Assembly (NCBI GenBank): GCA_028275245.1
Contig: JAPWVA010000094.1
Coordinates: 1 to 5,671, forward strand
Direction of reading: 5' to 3'
Source of the DNA: Actinomycetota bacterium
GTDB taxonomy: Bacteria > Actinomycetota > Geothermincolia > Geothermincolales > RBG-13-55-18
Length of the DNA stretch: 5,671 nt
The notes under the pieces are model-generated. The model was not told where the DNA came from. It was given only the letters and a program-made list of their open reading frames with translations, and made no database searches. The position numbers were made by a program, and so were the translations under genes. Shown one piece after another: positions 1 through 5,671 of the stretch; the first letter of the stretch is position 1, and each line of letters begins with the position of its first letter.

Positions 1-134
1 TCCGGGACATCGCCAGGGGGGAGGCGGTCATCCGTTACGGAGAGCCCATCGGGGTGGCCTCACGGGACATCTCCGTGGGGGAGTGGGTCCACGTCCACAA
101 CCTGGAGATCCCGGACGAGTTGCTCTCGGCGTGA
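1..134 (+). CDS. UxaA-family dehydratase small subunit, SAF domain (3' end only)
   Basis: The open frame enters from the left edge (first whole codon at 3) and stops at TGA 132-134, leaving 43 residues. The visible part reads RDIARGEAVIRYGEPIGVAS and then continues into ISVGEWVHVHNLEIP. This is the usual ending of the small SAF domain of altronate/galactarate dehydratases: a 'G..V..YG..IG.A...I..G..VH.HN' pattern that ends soon after the HN pair. In this family the SAF domain is either the N-terminal part of one long protein or a separate subunit of roughly 90-100 residues. Here the stop codon separates it from the large subunit that follows 74 nt downstream on the same strand, so it is the split form, as in SuyA of sulfolactate sulfo-lyase. 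It probably acts with that large subunit in the cytoplasm. The substrate is not determinable. The family call is firm even though the start is outside the window. Confidence 0.85.
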   Translation, partial: RDIARGEAVIRYGEPIGVASRDISVGEWVHVHNLEIPDELLSA

Positions 135-208
135 GAACGGCGGGTTTGCCAAGGTAGCCCGACTTTCGTACGGAAGGGCACAGGGCATGGGTTCCGCGGA
201 GGTTAGAG
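135..208 (+). other. Short gap between the two dehydratase subunit genes
   Basis: This 74-nt stretch separates the SAF-subunit stop from the GTG start of the large subunit. It holds a perfect 8-bp palindrome TCCGCGGA at 193-200 that overlaps the start of the ribosome binding site. I see no convincing sigma-70 promoter: a TTGCCA at 146-151 lacks a good -10 partner at 17 nt. There is also no hairpin followed by a T run. The two genes are therefore most likely co-transcribed from upstream of the window. Confidence 0.5.
198..203 (+). promoter_or_regulatory. Ribosome binding site supporting the GTG start at 209
   Basis: GGAGGT lies 5 nt before the GTG at 209, a slightly short but workable spacing. 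The in-frame reading from that GTG begins MRGFRGFRRPDGRVGIRN, which is where family members normally begin. An ATG at 187 lies in a different frame and is not an alternative start. The palindrome TCCGCGGA (193-200) partly covers the site. Confidence 0.65.
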
Positions 209-1369
209 GTGCGAGGTTTCCGGGGTTTCAGGCGCCCCGACGGCAGGGTGGGGATCAGGAACTGGGTGGCGGTCCTCCCCACCGTGGCCTGCGCCAACGG
301 GGTGGCCGCAGCCATGGCGGGTGAGGTCCCTGGCGCCGTGGCCCTGCTGCACGGGCACGGCTGTGGCCGGGGCATGCCGGATGTGGGCCTGCACTTCCAC
401 GCCCTGGCGGGGTTGCTCACCAACCCCAATGTGGCCGCTGCCGTGGTGGTGGGCTTGGGGTGCGAGGTGGTGAAGGCGGAGGCGCTGGCCGCCCGGGTGG
501 CGGAGACGGGAAGGCCGGTGGCTTGGCTGGAGATCCAGGGGGAAGGGGGCTCTCGGAGATGCACCGAGAAGGGGGTGGAGTTGGCCCGTCGCTTCGCCAG
601 GGAGGCGGCCCATCAGGAGCGGGTGGAAATCCCCTGGTCCGAATTGGTCCTGGGGCTGGAATGCGGGGGATCGGATGCCTTCTCCGGCATCACGGCCAAT
701 CCCGCGGTGGGGATTCTCTCCGATTACGTGGTGGAAAGCGGGGGCACGGTGATCCTCACCGAGTCCACAGAGATGATAGGCACCGCCCATATCCTGGGGA
801 GGAGGGCGTGCGATCCTAGGGTGGAGCAGCGGGTGAAGGAGGTGATCCGAAAGGCCGAGCGACGGGTCAGGGAGCTCCTGGGCCCTTTGGCCCATGCGGT
901 GATCGCCCCCGGGAACATGGACGGCGGCATGAGTTCCATCGTGGAGAAATCCCTTGGCTGCATCAGGAAGGGGGGATCCTCCCCGGTGGTGGAGGTGGTG
1001 GAGTACGGACAGGCGCCCACCAGGCGGGGCTTGGTGATCATGGATGGGCCGGGATATGACGTGGAGTCCATGGCTGGTCTGGCCGCCTCCGGTTGCCAGG
1101 CCATCGTCTTCACCACCGGAAGGGGGAATCCCATCGGCTTTCCCATCGTGCCCGTGATCAAGGTGGCCAGCAACCCCCGGCTGTTCCAACAAATGCGGGA
1201 CGACATGGACGTGAACGCCGGCGCCGTCCTGGAGGGGGCGTCCCTGGAGGAGGTGGCGGAGGAGCTCAAGAAGGTGCTCCACCGGACGCTGGACGGGGAA
1301 CCCACGCGAGCGGAGGTGAACCGACAGGGCGGCATCCTGTGCCTCTACTCCACCACGCCCTCCTTCTGA
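209..1369 (+). CDS. UxaA/GarD-family dehydratase (altronate dehydratase-like) large subunit
   Basis: This 386-residue cytoplasmic enzyme subunit belongs to the D-galactarate/altronate dehydratase C-terminal family. These are metal-dependent (iron in the studied members) lyases that remove water, or sulfite in SuyB, from hydroxy acids. Family signatures run in order. GFRRPDGRVGIRN is at residues 6-18, HGHGCGR at 48-54 and GLGCE at 82-86. LGLECGGSDAFSGITANP spans 148-165, and the TEST.MIG segment is near 184-191. APGNMDGGMSSIVEKSLGC is at 233-251, and SGCQAIVFTTGRGNPIG is at 294-310. The conserved cysteines C52, C85, C152, C251 and C296 are all present. The length of about 390 fits a stand-alone large subunit without the SAF domain, which is encoded just upstream. 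There is no signal peptide or membrane segment. Candidates include altronate, galactarate or (R)-sulfolactate, and the sequence alone does not let me choose among them. The family assignment is strong and the substrate is open. Confidence 0.93.
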   Translation: MRGFRGFRRPDGRVGIRNWVAVLPTVACANGVAAAMAGEVPGAVALLHGHGCGRGMPDVGLHFHALAGLLTNPNVAAAVVVGLGCEVVKAEALAARVAETGRPVAWLEIQGEGGSRRCTEKGVELARRFAREAAHQERVEIPWSELVLGLECGGSDAFSGITANPAVGILSDYVVESGGTVILTESTEMIGTAHILGRRACDPRVEQRVKEVIRKAERRVRELLGPLAHAVIAPGNMDGGMSSIVEKSLGCIRKGGSSPVVEVVEYGQAPTRRGLVIMDGPGYDVESMAGLAASGCQAIVFTTGRGNPIGFPIVPVIKVASNPRLFQQMRDDMDVNAGAVLEGASLEEVAEELKKVLHRTLDGEPTRAEVNRQGGILCLYSTTPSF

Positions 1370-1404
1370 GAGCCAGGGAAGGACATGACCTCCGGATGAA
1401 TCCG
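1370..1404. other. Convergent intergenic gap
   Basis: Only 35 nt separate the stop of the dehydratase large subunit (+ strand) from the stop of the addA-like gene (- strand). The only foldable element is a weak 4-bp stem, CGGA (1393-1396) with TCCG (1401-1404), around a TGAA loop. No T run follows it on either strand, so no intrinsic terminator can be called. Transcripts from the two sides probably overlap, or termination is factor-dependent. Confidence 0.5.
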
Positions 1405-4400
1405 TCAGACCTTAACCTCCGTGCCATCGGATACGAAGAGGAGCCACTTCTCCACTACCCGGAAACCCGTTATCCTCTCCCAGGCCCTGGAATATGCTTC
1501 CAGTTGCTCTGCGTAGTCCCGCAGCCTCTCCCCGGCGCCCCGGCGACCCAAGGCCTTCCCGGCAGGAGGTTCGTCGGTCTTATAGTCCACGATGACCCAA
1601 CCTCCTTCCTCCTCGAAGACCAGGTCCATGGCGCCGTGGACCACGATCTCCTCCCCTCCCCGCTCCTCCGCGTAGTGGAAGGGCACCTCGCAGTAAACCC
1701 GGCGGGCCCCCAGGGCCCTTCGCCAGAGCCGGGATCTGGCAGTCCTCTCCAATAGGGTGGCCAGTGCCTGCTCCACCTCACGCTCCAGGCACAGCCTCAC
1801 CGCCACCTCCTGGGCTACCTGCTCCGGTCCCTCTTCCCGCCTCTCCATGTACCTCTGAAGGGCCAGGTGCACGATCTCGCCCCAGCGGGCAGCGTCAAGG
1901 CCGCCTGGCCTTGGCAAAGCCTCCCTCCCGGCGGGAGGGGTATCCGGGAACTCAGGCTCCGCCGGCTCCTCCCCTTCCATGGCATCCCTCAAGAAAGAGG
2001 CGGCTTCCCTTCCTCGGATCAACCGGTAGGTGGGGCGGGCGCAGTCGACCTTCCTCTTCTCCAAGGAGGCGAAGAAAACCTCCGGATCTTGGGACGGTTC
2101 CTTCCGCATCCCGGGAGAAACGTCCTCCTGGACTGTCTCCTCCCCGCTGGTCTCCGGGAAGGCCTGCCGGAGGTCCACACCACCCATTGTTTCCAAGTAT
2201 TGCCAAGGATTGTACTGTTTCCTCTCCGCGTGTCTGGAGATGATGAGGGCGTCCCGGGCCCGGGTGGCGGCCACGTAGAGGAGCCTGGTTCGCTCGGCCT
2301 TGAGGAATCGCTCCTCCTCCTCAGCCTTCTCCTCCCAATGGAAGGGGCAGGCCAGGGTCTGCGTCTTGTGGCGACGACGGCCCAGGTTACCCCGGGGGGA
2401 CGGGGCAGTGATCAGCAGGTATCCGGTGTCCCCGTTAGATTTCCTCTCCACATGGCAGGAAGGCTGCATCCCGTGGCCCAGTCCATATGGGCAGGCCAAG
2501 AACACCACCGGGGCCTCCAGGCCCTTGGCCCGGTGCAAGTTCAAGACCCGCACCCCCCTTCCCGCCGTTGACCCGGCGGCGATGGAATCGGTTTCCAGAT
2601 CCCCCTCCACGTAGGCCTCCAGGAGTTCCAGGCAATCGGTGGGGTTGGCGGGGAGGCCCCCGGCCAGGCGGACCAGATCCAAGGCCTTGGCCAGGCCGCC
2701 CGAGGTGAGACCCTCCGGATCCTCGGCGGCGGCCAGGGCGAAGAGCCCGGCGTCATCGGCGATGCGCTCCAGGGCGGCGGTGGGGGGCATGCTGAGCACC
2801 CAGCGCCGGTAGTGCCTCAGACGTAGGAAGGCGGAAAGGAAGTGAGACCTTAAGGTGGCGTCGAATCGGTCTTCCGCGGGCGGCGGTTCAAGCCGGAAGT
2901 CGAACAAGCCCCTGGCCTGTCGGTAGAGGAAGAGCTCCCTATCGCTGAGCCCGAAAAGCCTGCTCCGCAGCAATGCCACCAGGGGGATGGGGTTCTCCGG
3001 CCGGAGAATCGTTTTGAGTATGAGGTATAAAAGGCGGACGGCGGGGTTGTCCCGGAGGGGCTTGCCCCCGGAAACGGTATGGGGTATCCCCCACCTCCCC
3101 AGCGCCTCGGCGTAGTCGGCCAGTTCCTCCTTTCTCCAGGTGAGGATCATGAAGTCCTCGGGAAGGGGCTTGCCACCCCCCCGGTGGTTTTCGGCCCTCG
3201 AGGGGAGGAGGAACTCGCCATCCAGGGCCCGGCGGATGAAGCGGGCTATGTACTCCGCTTCTTCCCTCACCGACTCCTCCTTGTTGCCGGAGGACTCAAG
3301 CAGGTAGATCCCGCGTAGCAGCTTCGCCTCATCCCTCGGTTCTTGCCGCGTGGGTTCCATGGGCTGGAATTGGGGGGACAGGTCCCATCCGCAGCCGAAG
3401 GGGAGGAAATACTTGTCCTCCTGGGAAACACCGTCCGAGAAGCAGCGGTTGACTTGATCCACCAGGCAGGGAAGGGACCGGAAGTTGCTTTTCAGGACCA
3501 GCACCTCCCCGTGGGGGTCGTCCAGGAAGCGTTTTTTCACCTCGCTGTATATCCCGATGTCCGCCCTCCGGAACCGGTATATGGACTGCTTAGGGTCGCC
3601 CACCACGAAGAGAGAGCCAGGACGGGGGAGGCACTTCCTCCAGTCACTTTCCTTCGCGTCCCCCGAGGCGAGGAGGAACAGTATCTCGGCCTGGAGGGGG
3701 TCGGTGTCCTGGAACTCGTCCACCAATATGAACCGGTACCTCTCCCCCAAGGCCCTGCGCACCTCGGAGTTCTCCCGCAACATCTTCGCCCCCACGAACA
3801 GCAGGTCCTGGAAGCCCAGAAGACCCCTCTCCATCTTCAGGCGGGCGTAGAAATCCAGGGCCCGGAGAAGCACCGGCACGGCCTCACCATATGTCTGGGC
3901 CCGTATCGCTGCCAGCAGGGAAAGCGCCGTCTTTCGGGCTTCCAGGAACCCATGGAGGACCCGGTCGGCTTCTTCCCGGGAAAAGCCCCACGGGCCGGTC
4001 CAGCTCCTGATCCTTCTGTCCCTTTCCGGGTCTCCTCCCTCGAACAACTCCAGGAAACGGATCAGACCAGCCTCGTCCCGGAGTGCGTCCGCGGCCTCCA
4101 GCTCCAGGAGACGGGAGCCTTCCCGGAGGATATTCCGAAGCCGGGGGACGAACTGGTCGTTCCCAGGGTTCTCGGGCAGCCTGTCTCCCATGTCCCGAAG
4201 CATCCGCAGGAAGCTGTAGATCATTTCCAGGCAGTGCTTCCCGTCGACCTTTTCCGCCGCCTCGATGCCCGAGGGCCATTCTGCTACCTCCGGGAAACCG
4301 GCCATCAGTCGGAAGGCCTCCTCTAACTGGTCCGGGGAGATGCCGCGGCGCGCCAGGGAGTCCAGGTTCTCTGAGAGGTCGGCGAAGGGCCCCCCATCCT

Positions 4401-4872
4401 CCTGCAAGAGGTGTAAGAACTTCCTCCACGCCCACTTCCGCAGCACCGCCTCCTCGAGCTCGTCCATCTCGGTGAAGCCGGGGTCTATCCCTGCCTCCAC
4501 CGGCCTTTCCCGTAGCAGTTGCGCGCAGAAGGAATGTATGGTGCCGAGGAAGCAACGGTCGATGGATTCCAGTGCCCTACCCAGGCGCTGCCTCTCCGCC
4601 GGGTCGGCGGTGTCGCGATGGGCCAGGGCCAGTTCCTCTCGGAAGCGGATCTTGAGCTCCTCGGCCGCCTTGCGGGTGAAGGTCATGCCCACCAGGGCGG
4701 AGAGGTCTCCGCAGGTCCCCGTCCTCACCAGGGAAATCATCCTCTCCACCAGGCAGGTCGTCTTTCCCGTTCCCGCTGATGCCTCCACCAGGAAGTTCCT
4801 GTTCAGGCAGCGGATGATCCTCTCCCGCGTGTCGGCATCGGATATGCCGCGGTCGATTTCGCCCCTACCCAA
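1405..4872 (-). CDS. addA: AddA-like helicase-nuclease (UvrD/RecB family), subunit A of AddAB
   Basis: This 1155-residue protein is the motor and nuclease subunit of an AddAB-type complex, which unwinds and resects double-strand breaks for RecA loading. The superfamily 1A helicase motifs are complete. Walker A ASAGTGKTT is at 31-39 (K37), motif Ia GMTFTRKAAEEL at 62-73, and motif Ic GTIHSFC at 110-116. Walker B VDEFQD is at 384-389, motif III VVGDPKQSIYRFRRADI at 423-439, and motif IV LKSNFRS at 460-466. Motif V NLHRAKGLE is at 778-786 and motif VI RLLYVAATRAR at 863-873. A charged, proline-rich linker (about 905-990) leads to a RecB-type PD-(D/E)XK nuclease. Its key residues are H1002, E1062, D1083, D1096 and K1098 (VDYKT), and Q1123..Y1127, all intact. 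The length is normal for AddA (about 1150-1240). The start is TTG at 4872, chosen because AAGGAGGT lies 9 nt upstream and the adenine-site region follows at the usual distance. It begins 3 nt after the stop of the AddB-like gene, so the two are co-expressed. It could be a related actinobacterial-type RecB-like helicase, but the AddA role fits best. Confidence 0.93.
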   Translation of the reverse strand: MGRGEIDRGISDADTRERIIRCLNRNFLVEASAGTGKTTCLVERMISLVRTGTCGDLSALVGMTFTRKAAEELKIRFREELALAHRDTADPAERQRLGRALESIDRCFLGTIHSFCAQLLRERPVEAGIDPGFTEMDELEEAVLRKWAWRKFLHLLQEDGGPFADLSENLDSLARRGISPDQLEEAFRLMAGFPEVAEWPSGIEAAEKVDGKHCLEMIYSFLRMLRDMGDRLPENPGNDQFVPRLRNILREGSRLLELEAADALRDEAGLIRFLELFEGGDPERDRRIRSWTGPWGFSREEADRVLHGFLEARKTALSLLAAIRAQTYGEAVPVLLRALDFYARLKMERGLLGFQDLLFVGAKMLRENSEVRRALGERYRFILVDEFQDTDPLQAEILFLLASGDAKESDWRKCLPRPGSLFVVGDPKQSIYRFRRADIGIYSEVKKRFLDDPHGEVLVLKSNFRSLPCLVDQVNRCFSDGVSQEDKYFLPFGCGWDLSPQFQPMEPTRQEPRDEAKLLRGIYLLESSGNKEESVREEAEYIARFIRRALDGEFLLPSRAENHRGGGKPLPEDFMILTWRKEELADYAEALGRWGIPHTVSGGKPLRDNPAVRLLYLILKTILRPENPIPLVALLRSRLFGLSDRELFLYRQARGLFDFRLEPPPAEDRFDATLRSHFLSAFLRLRHYRRWVLSMPPTAALERIADDAGLFALAAAEDPEGLTSGGLAKALDLVRLAGGLPANPTDCLELLEAYVEGDLETDSIAAGSTAGRGVRVLNLHRAKGLEAPVVFLACPYGLGHGMQPSCHVERKSNGDTGYLLITAPSPRGNLGRRRHKTQTLACPFHWEEKAEEEERFLKAERTRLLYVAATRARDALIISRHAERKQYNPWQYLETMGGVDLRQAFPETSGEETVQEDVSPGMRKEPSQDPEVFFASLEKRKVDCARPTYRLIRGREAASFLRDAMEGEEPAEPEFPDTPPAGREALPRPGGLDAARWGEIVHLALQRYMERREEGPEQVAQEVAVRLCLEREVEQALATLLERTARSRLWRRALGARRVYCEVPFHYAEERGGEEIVVHGAMDLVFEEEGGWVIVDYKTDEPPAGKALGRRGAGERLRDYAEQLEAYSRAWERITGFRVVEKWLLFVSDGTEVKV

Positions 4873-4875
4873 TCC

Positions 4876-5671
4876 TCAGGCACCTCCTTGCCCTCTCCTC
4901 AGGCGCCGCAGGGGAGCCAAGGTTTCGTCGTGTTCCTTCAATTTCTGCGTTTTTTCCCTGGCGGCCCAGGGTTCTTCATGCACTTCCAGGTAAGGAGAGA
5001 ACTCCAGGTCTTCTGGGTCAGGGGAGACCGGGAACATGCCCTGCTCGATCATGCCGGCTAGCTCCAGCAGCAAGGACTTGCCCGCCTCCAGGTCCCCCCG
5101 GTCCCAGCGGTGAGCCTCCCCGAGGCCCCCGGGGCCGACGAAGAGGTATTGGAATTCGCTGACCTGCACCCTGTTTTCCAACCCGGGGAGGCCACCTTCC
5201 TCCACCAAGAGGGTATAAACGATGGGTTGTAGGTCTCTTCCCTTTCGAAAGGGGTCTTTCCAGTCGTAACGGGAACGGGACCCCGTCTTGTAATCGCAGA
5301 CCCGGCAGCGCCAGGATTTGGGGTCCAGCTCCACCGCGTCCACCACTCCCCGCAGCCTTATTTGCTTGTCTTCCGCGAGCGCCACCACCACCGGCTCCTC
5401 CTGGGCGGTGCGCCCCGGGGTCTGGCCGGAGATGCCGTAGGCTGTCTCCGGGAAGACGCGGATATCCCTTTCCAGCAAATGGTAAAGATTCTCCAAAAAC
5501 ACCCGGACGATGTGCAGGTATTCCCCCCGTTTCCTTTCCTTTATGCCCCGTCCCACGGGGGGCATCAGCTTCTCCAAAAGAGAGAACTCCTTTTCCAGCA
5601 GGGTCTCCGCTAGTTCCATGGCCTCCTTGAGGGGAAGCGGCTTCCCCTCCCGGGGCGAAAGGGCCTCCGTG
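4876..5671 (-). CDS. addB: AddB-like PD-(D/E)XK nuclease, C-terminal part (5' end off the window)
   Basis: The frame is open from the right edge to TGA at 4878-4876, giving about 264 visible residues. I number from the in-frame Met at 5619, and 17 further codons are open upstream of it. The fold is a RecB-family nuclease: E58 in FPETAYG, D94 in LRGVVDAVEL, D109/K111 in CDYKTG, and Q131..Y135 in LQPIVYTLL. These are the usual metal-binding and catalytic positions, and all are present. Position directly upstream of an AddA-like gene, 3 nt apart and on the same strand, makes it the AddB partner (nuclease for the other DNA strand and scaffold). Full AddB proteins have about 1000-1200 residues, so most of the gene lies beyond the window. 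After GMFPVSPDPED, where AddB proteins normally carry a C-x2-C-x5-C group for a 4Fe-4S cluster, this protein reads LEFSPYLEVH with no cysteine. The tail then resumes the usual K..D..LAPL pattern. A shorter stand-alone nuclease starting at 5619 is possible but less likely. Confidence 0.85.
   Translation of the reverse strand, partial: TEALSPREGKPLPLKEAMELAETLLEKEFSLLEKLMPPVGRGIKERKRGEYLHIVRVFLENLYHLLERDIRVFPETAYGISGQTPGRTAQEEPVVVALAEDKQIRLRGVVDAVELDPKSWRCRVCDYKTGSRSRYDWKDPFRKGRDLQPIVYTLLVEEGGLPGLENRVQVSEFQYLFVGPGGLGEAHRWDRGDLEAGKSLLLELAGMIEQGMFPVSPDPEDLEFSPYLEVHEEPWAAREKTQKLKEHDETLAPLRRLRRGQGGA
4882..4889 (-). promoter_or_regulatory. Ribosome binding site of the addA-like gene
   Basis: On the minus strand AAGGAGGT occupies 4889-4882. 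It lies within the last codons of the upstream AddB-like gene and 9 nt ahead of the TTG start at 4872. It is a near-perfect Shine-Dalgarno sequence and decides in favour of TTG, as there is no in-frame ATG before the Walker A motif other than internal ones. The upstream stop codon (4878-4876) falls between this site and the start, an arrangement typical of translational coupling. Confidence 0.8.

Noticed and set aside
146..174. Possible sigma-70 promoter (TTGCCA with a -10 at about 169-174) before the dehydratase large subunit
   Set aside because: The -10 candidate TACGGA matches the consensus at only about half its positions, and the gene pair is expected to be co-transcribed.
203..1282. A 359-codon open frame antisense to the dehydratase large subunit gene
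   Set aside because: It is rich in H, P, G and R with no recognisable domain and lies wholly opposite a strongly conserved gene; long antisense open frames are expected in GC-rich DNA.
1391..1404. Small hairpin CGGA-TGAA-TCCG between the convergent genes as a terminator
   Set aside because: The stem is only 4 bp and no T run follows on either strand.
3343..4326. A 327-codon open frame on the + strand opposite the addA-like gene
   Set aside because: Composition is P/G/E/Q-rich and unlike any family I know, and the opposite strand encodes clear helicase motifs; it is a shadow of codon bias.
5617..5628. ATG at 5619 with AAGGAGG just upstream as the true start of the AddB-like gene
   Set aside because: The spacing is only 2 nt, too short for a normal ribosome binding site, and the frame stays open to the window edge. 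A C-terminal AddB fragment fits the context better, although a short stand-alone nuclease is not fully excluded.
4876..5671. Cas4 or another CRISPR/defence nuclease identity for the partial minus-strand gene
   Set aside because: The RecB-like nuclease motifs alone would allow it, but the immediate AddA-like partner, the tail pattern and the absence of any repeats or cas genes favour AddB.

Overview
The window is dense, GC-rich bacterial DNA. It uses many AGG/GGG-type codons and non-ATG starts (GTG at 209, TTG at 4872). These traits would fit a thermophilic Firmicute or a deep-branching actinobacterium, but nothing in the window fixes the taxon, so the organism is only a guess. Four coding regions fill almost all of it, and no RNA gene, mobile element, CRISPR array or long repeat was seen.

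Left part (1-1369, + strand): the last 43 codons of a SAF-domain protein are followed, after a 74-nt gap, by a 386-residue UxaA/GarD-type dehydratase large subunit. Together they form the two-gene version of a sugar-acid or hydroxy-acid dehydratase/lyase (the layout of split altronate dehydratases and of the SuyA/SuyB sulfolactate lyase). The substrate cannot be read from this sequence, because the neighbours that would reveal it lie off the left edge.

Right part (1405-5671, - strand): an AddB-like C-terminal PD-(D/E)XK nuclease (partial, running off the right edge) is followed 3 nt later by a complete 1155-residue AddA-like protein. The second protein combines a UvrD-type superfamily 1 helicase with its own C-terminal RecB-type nuclease. 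The order addB-addA on one transcript is the classic one for the double-strand-break resection machine that prepares ends for RecA. The catalytic motifs of both nucleases and of the AddA helicase look intact. The most notable feature is that the AddB-like tail has none of the three closely spaced cysteines that usually help hold an iron-sulfur cluster in AddB.

The two blocks converge: the dehydratase gene and addA end tail to tail with 35 nt between their stop codons and no obvious terminator. I found no convincing evidence of an undescribed system. This looks like housekeeping DNA repair next to a catabolic dehydratase, with a few details worth checking.
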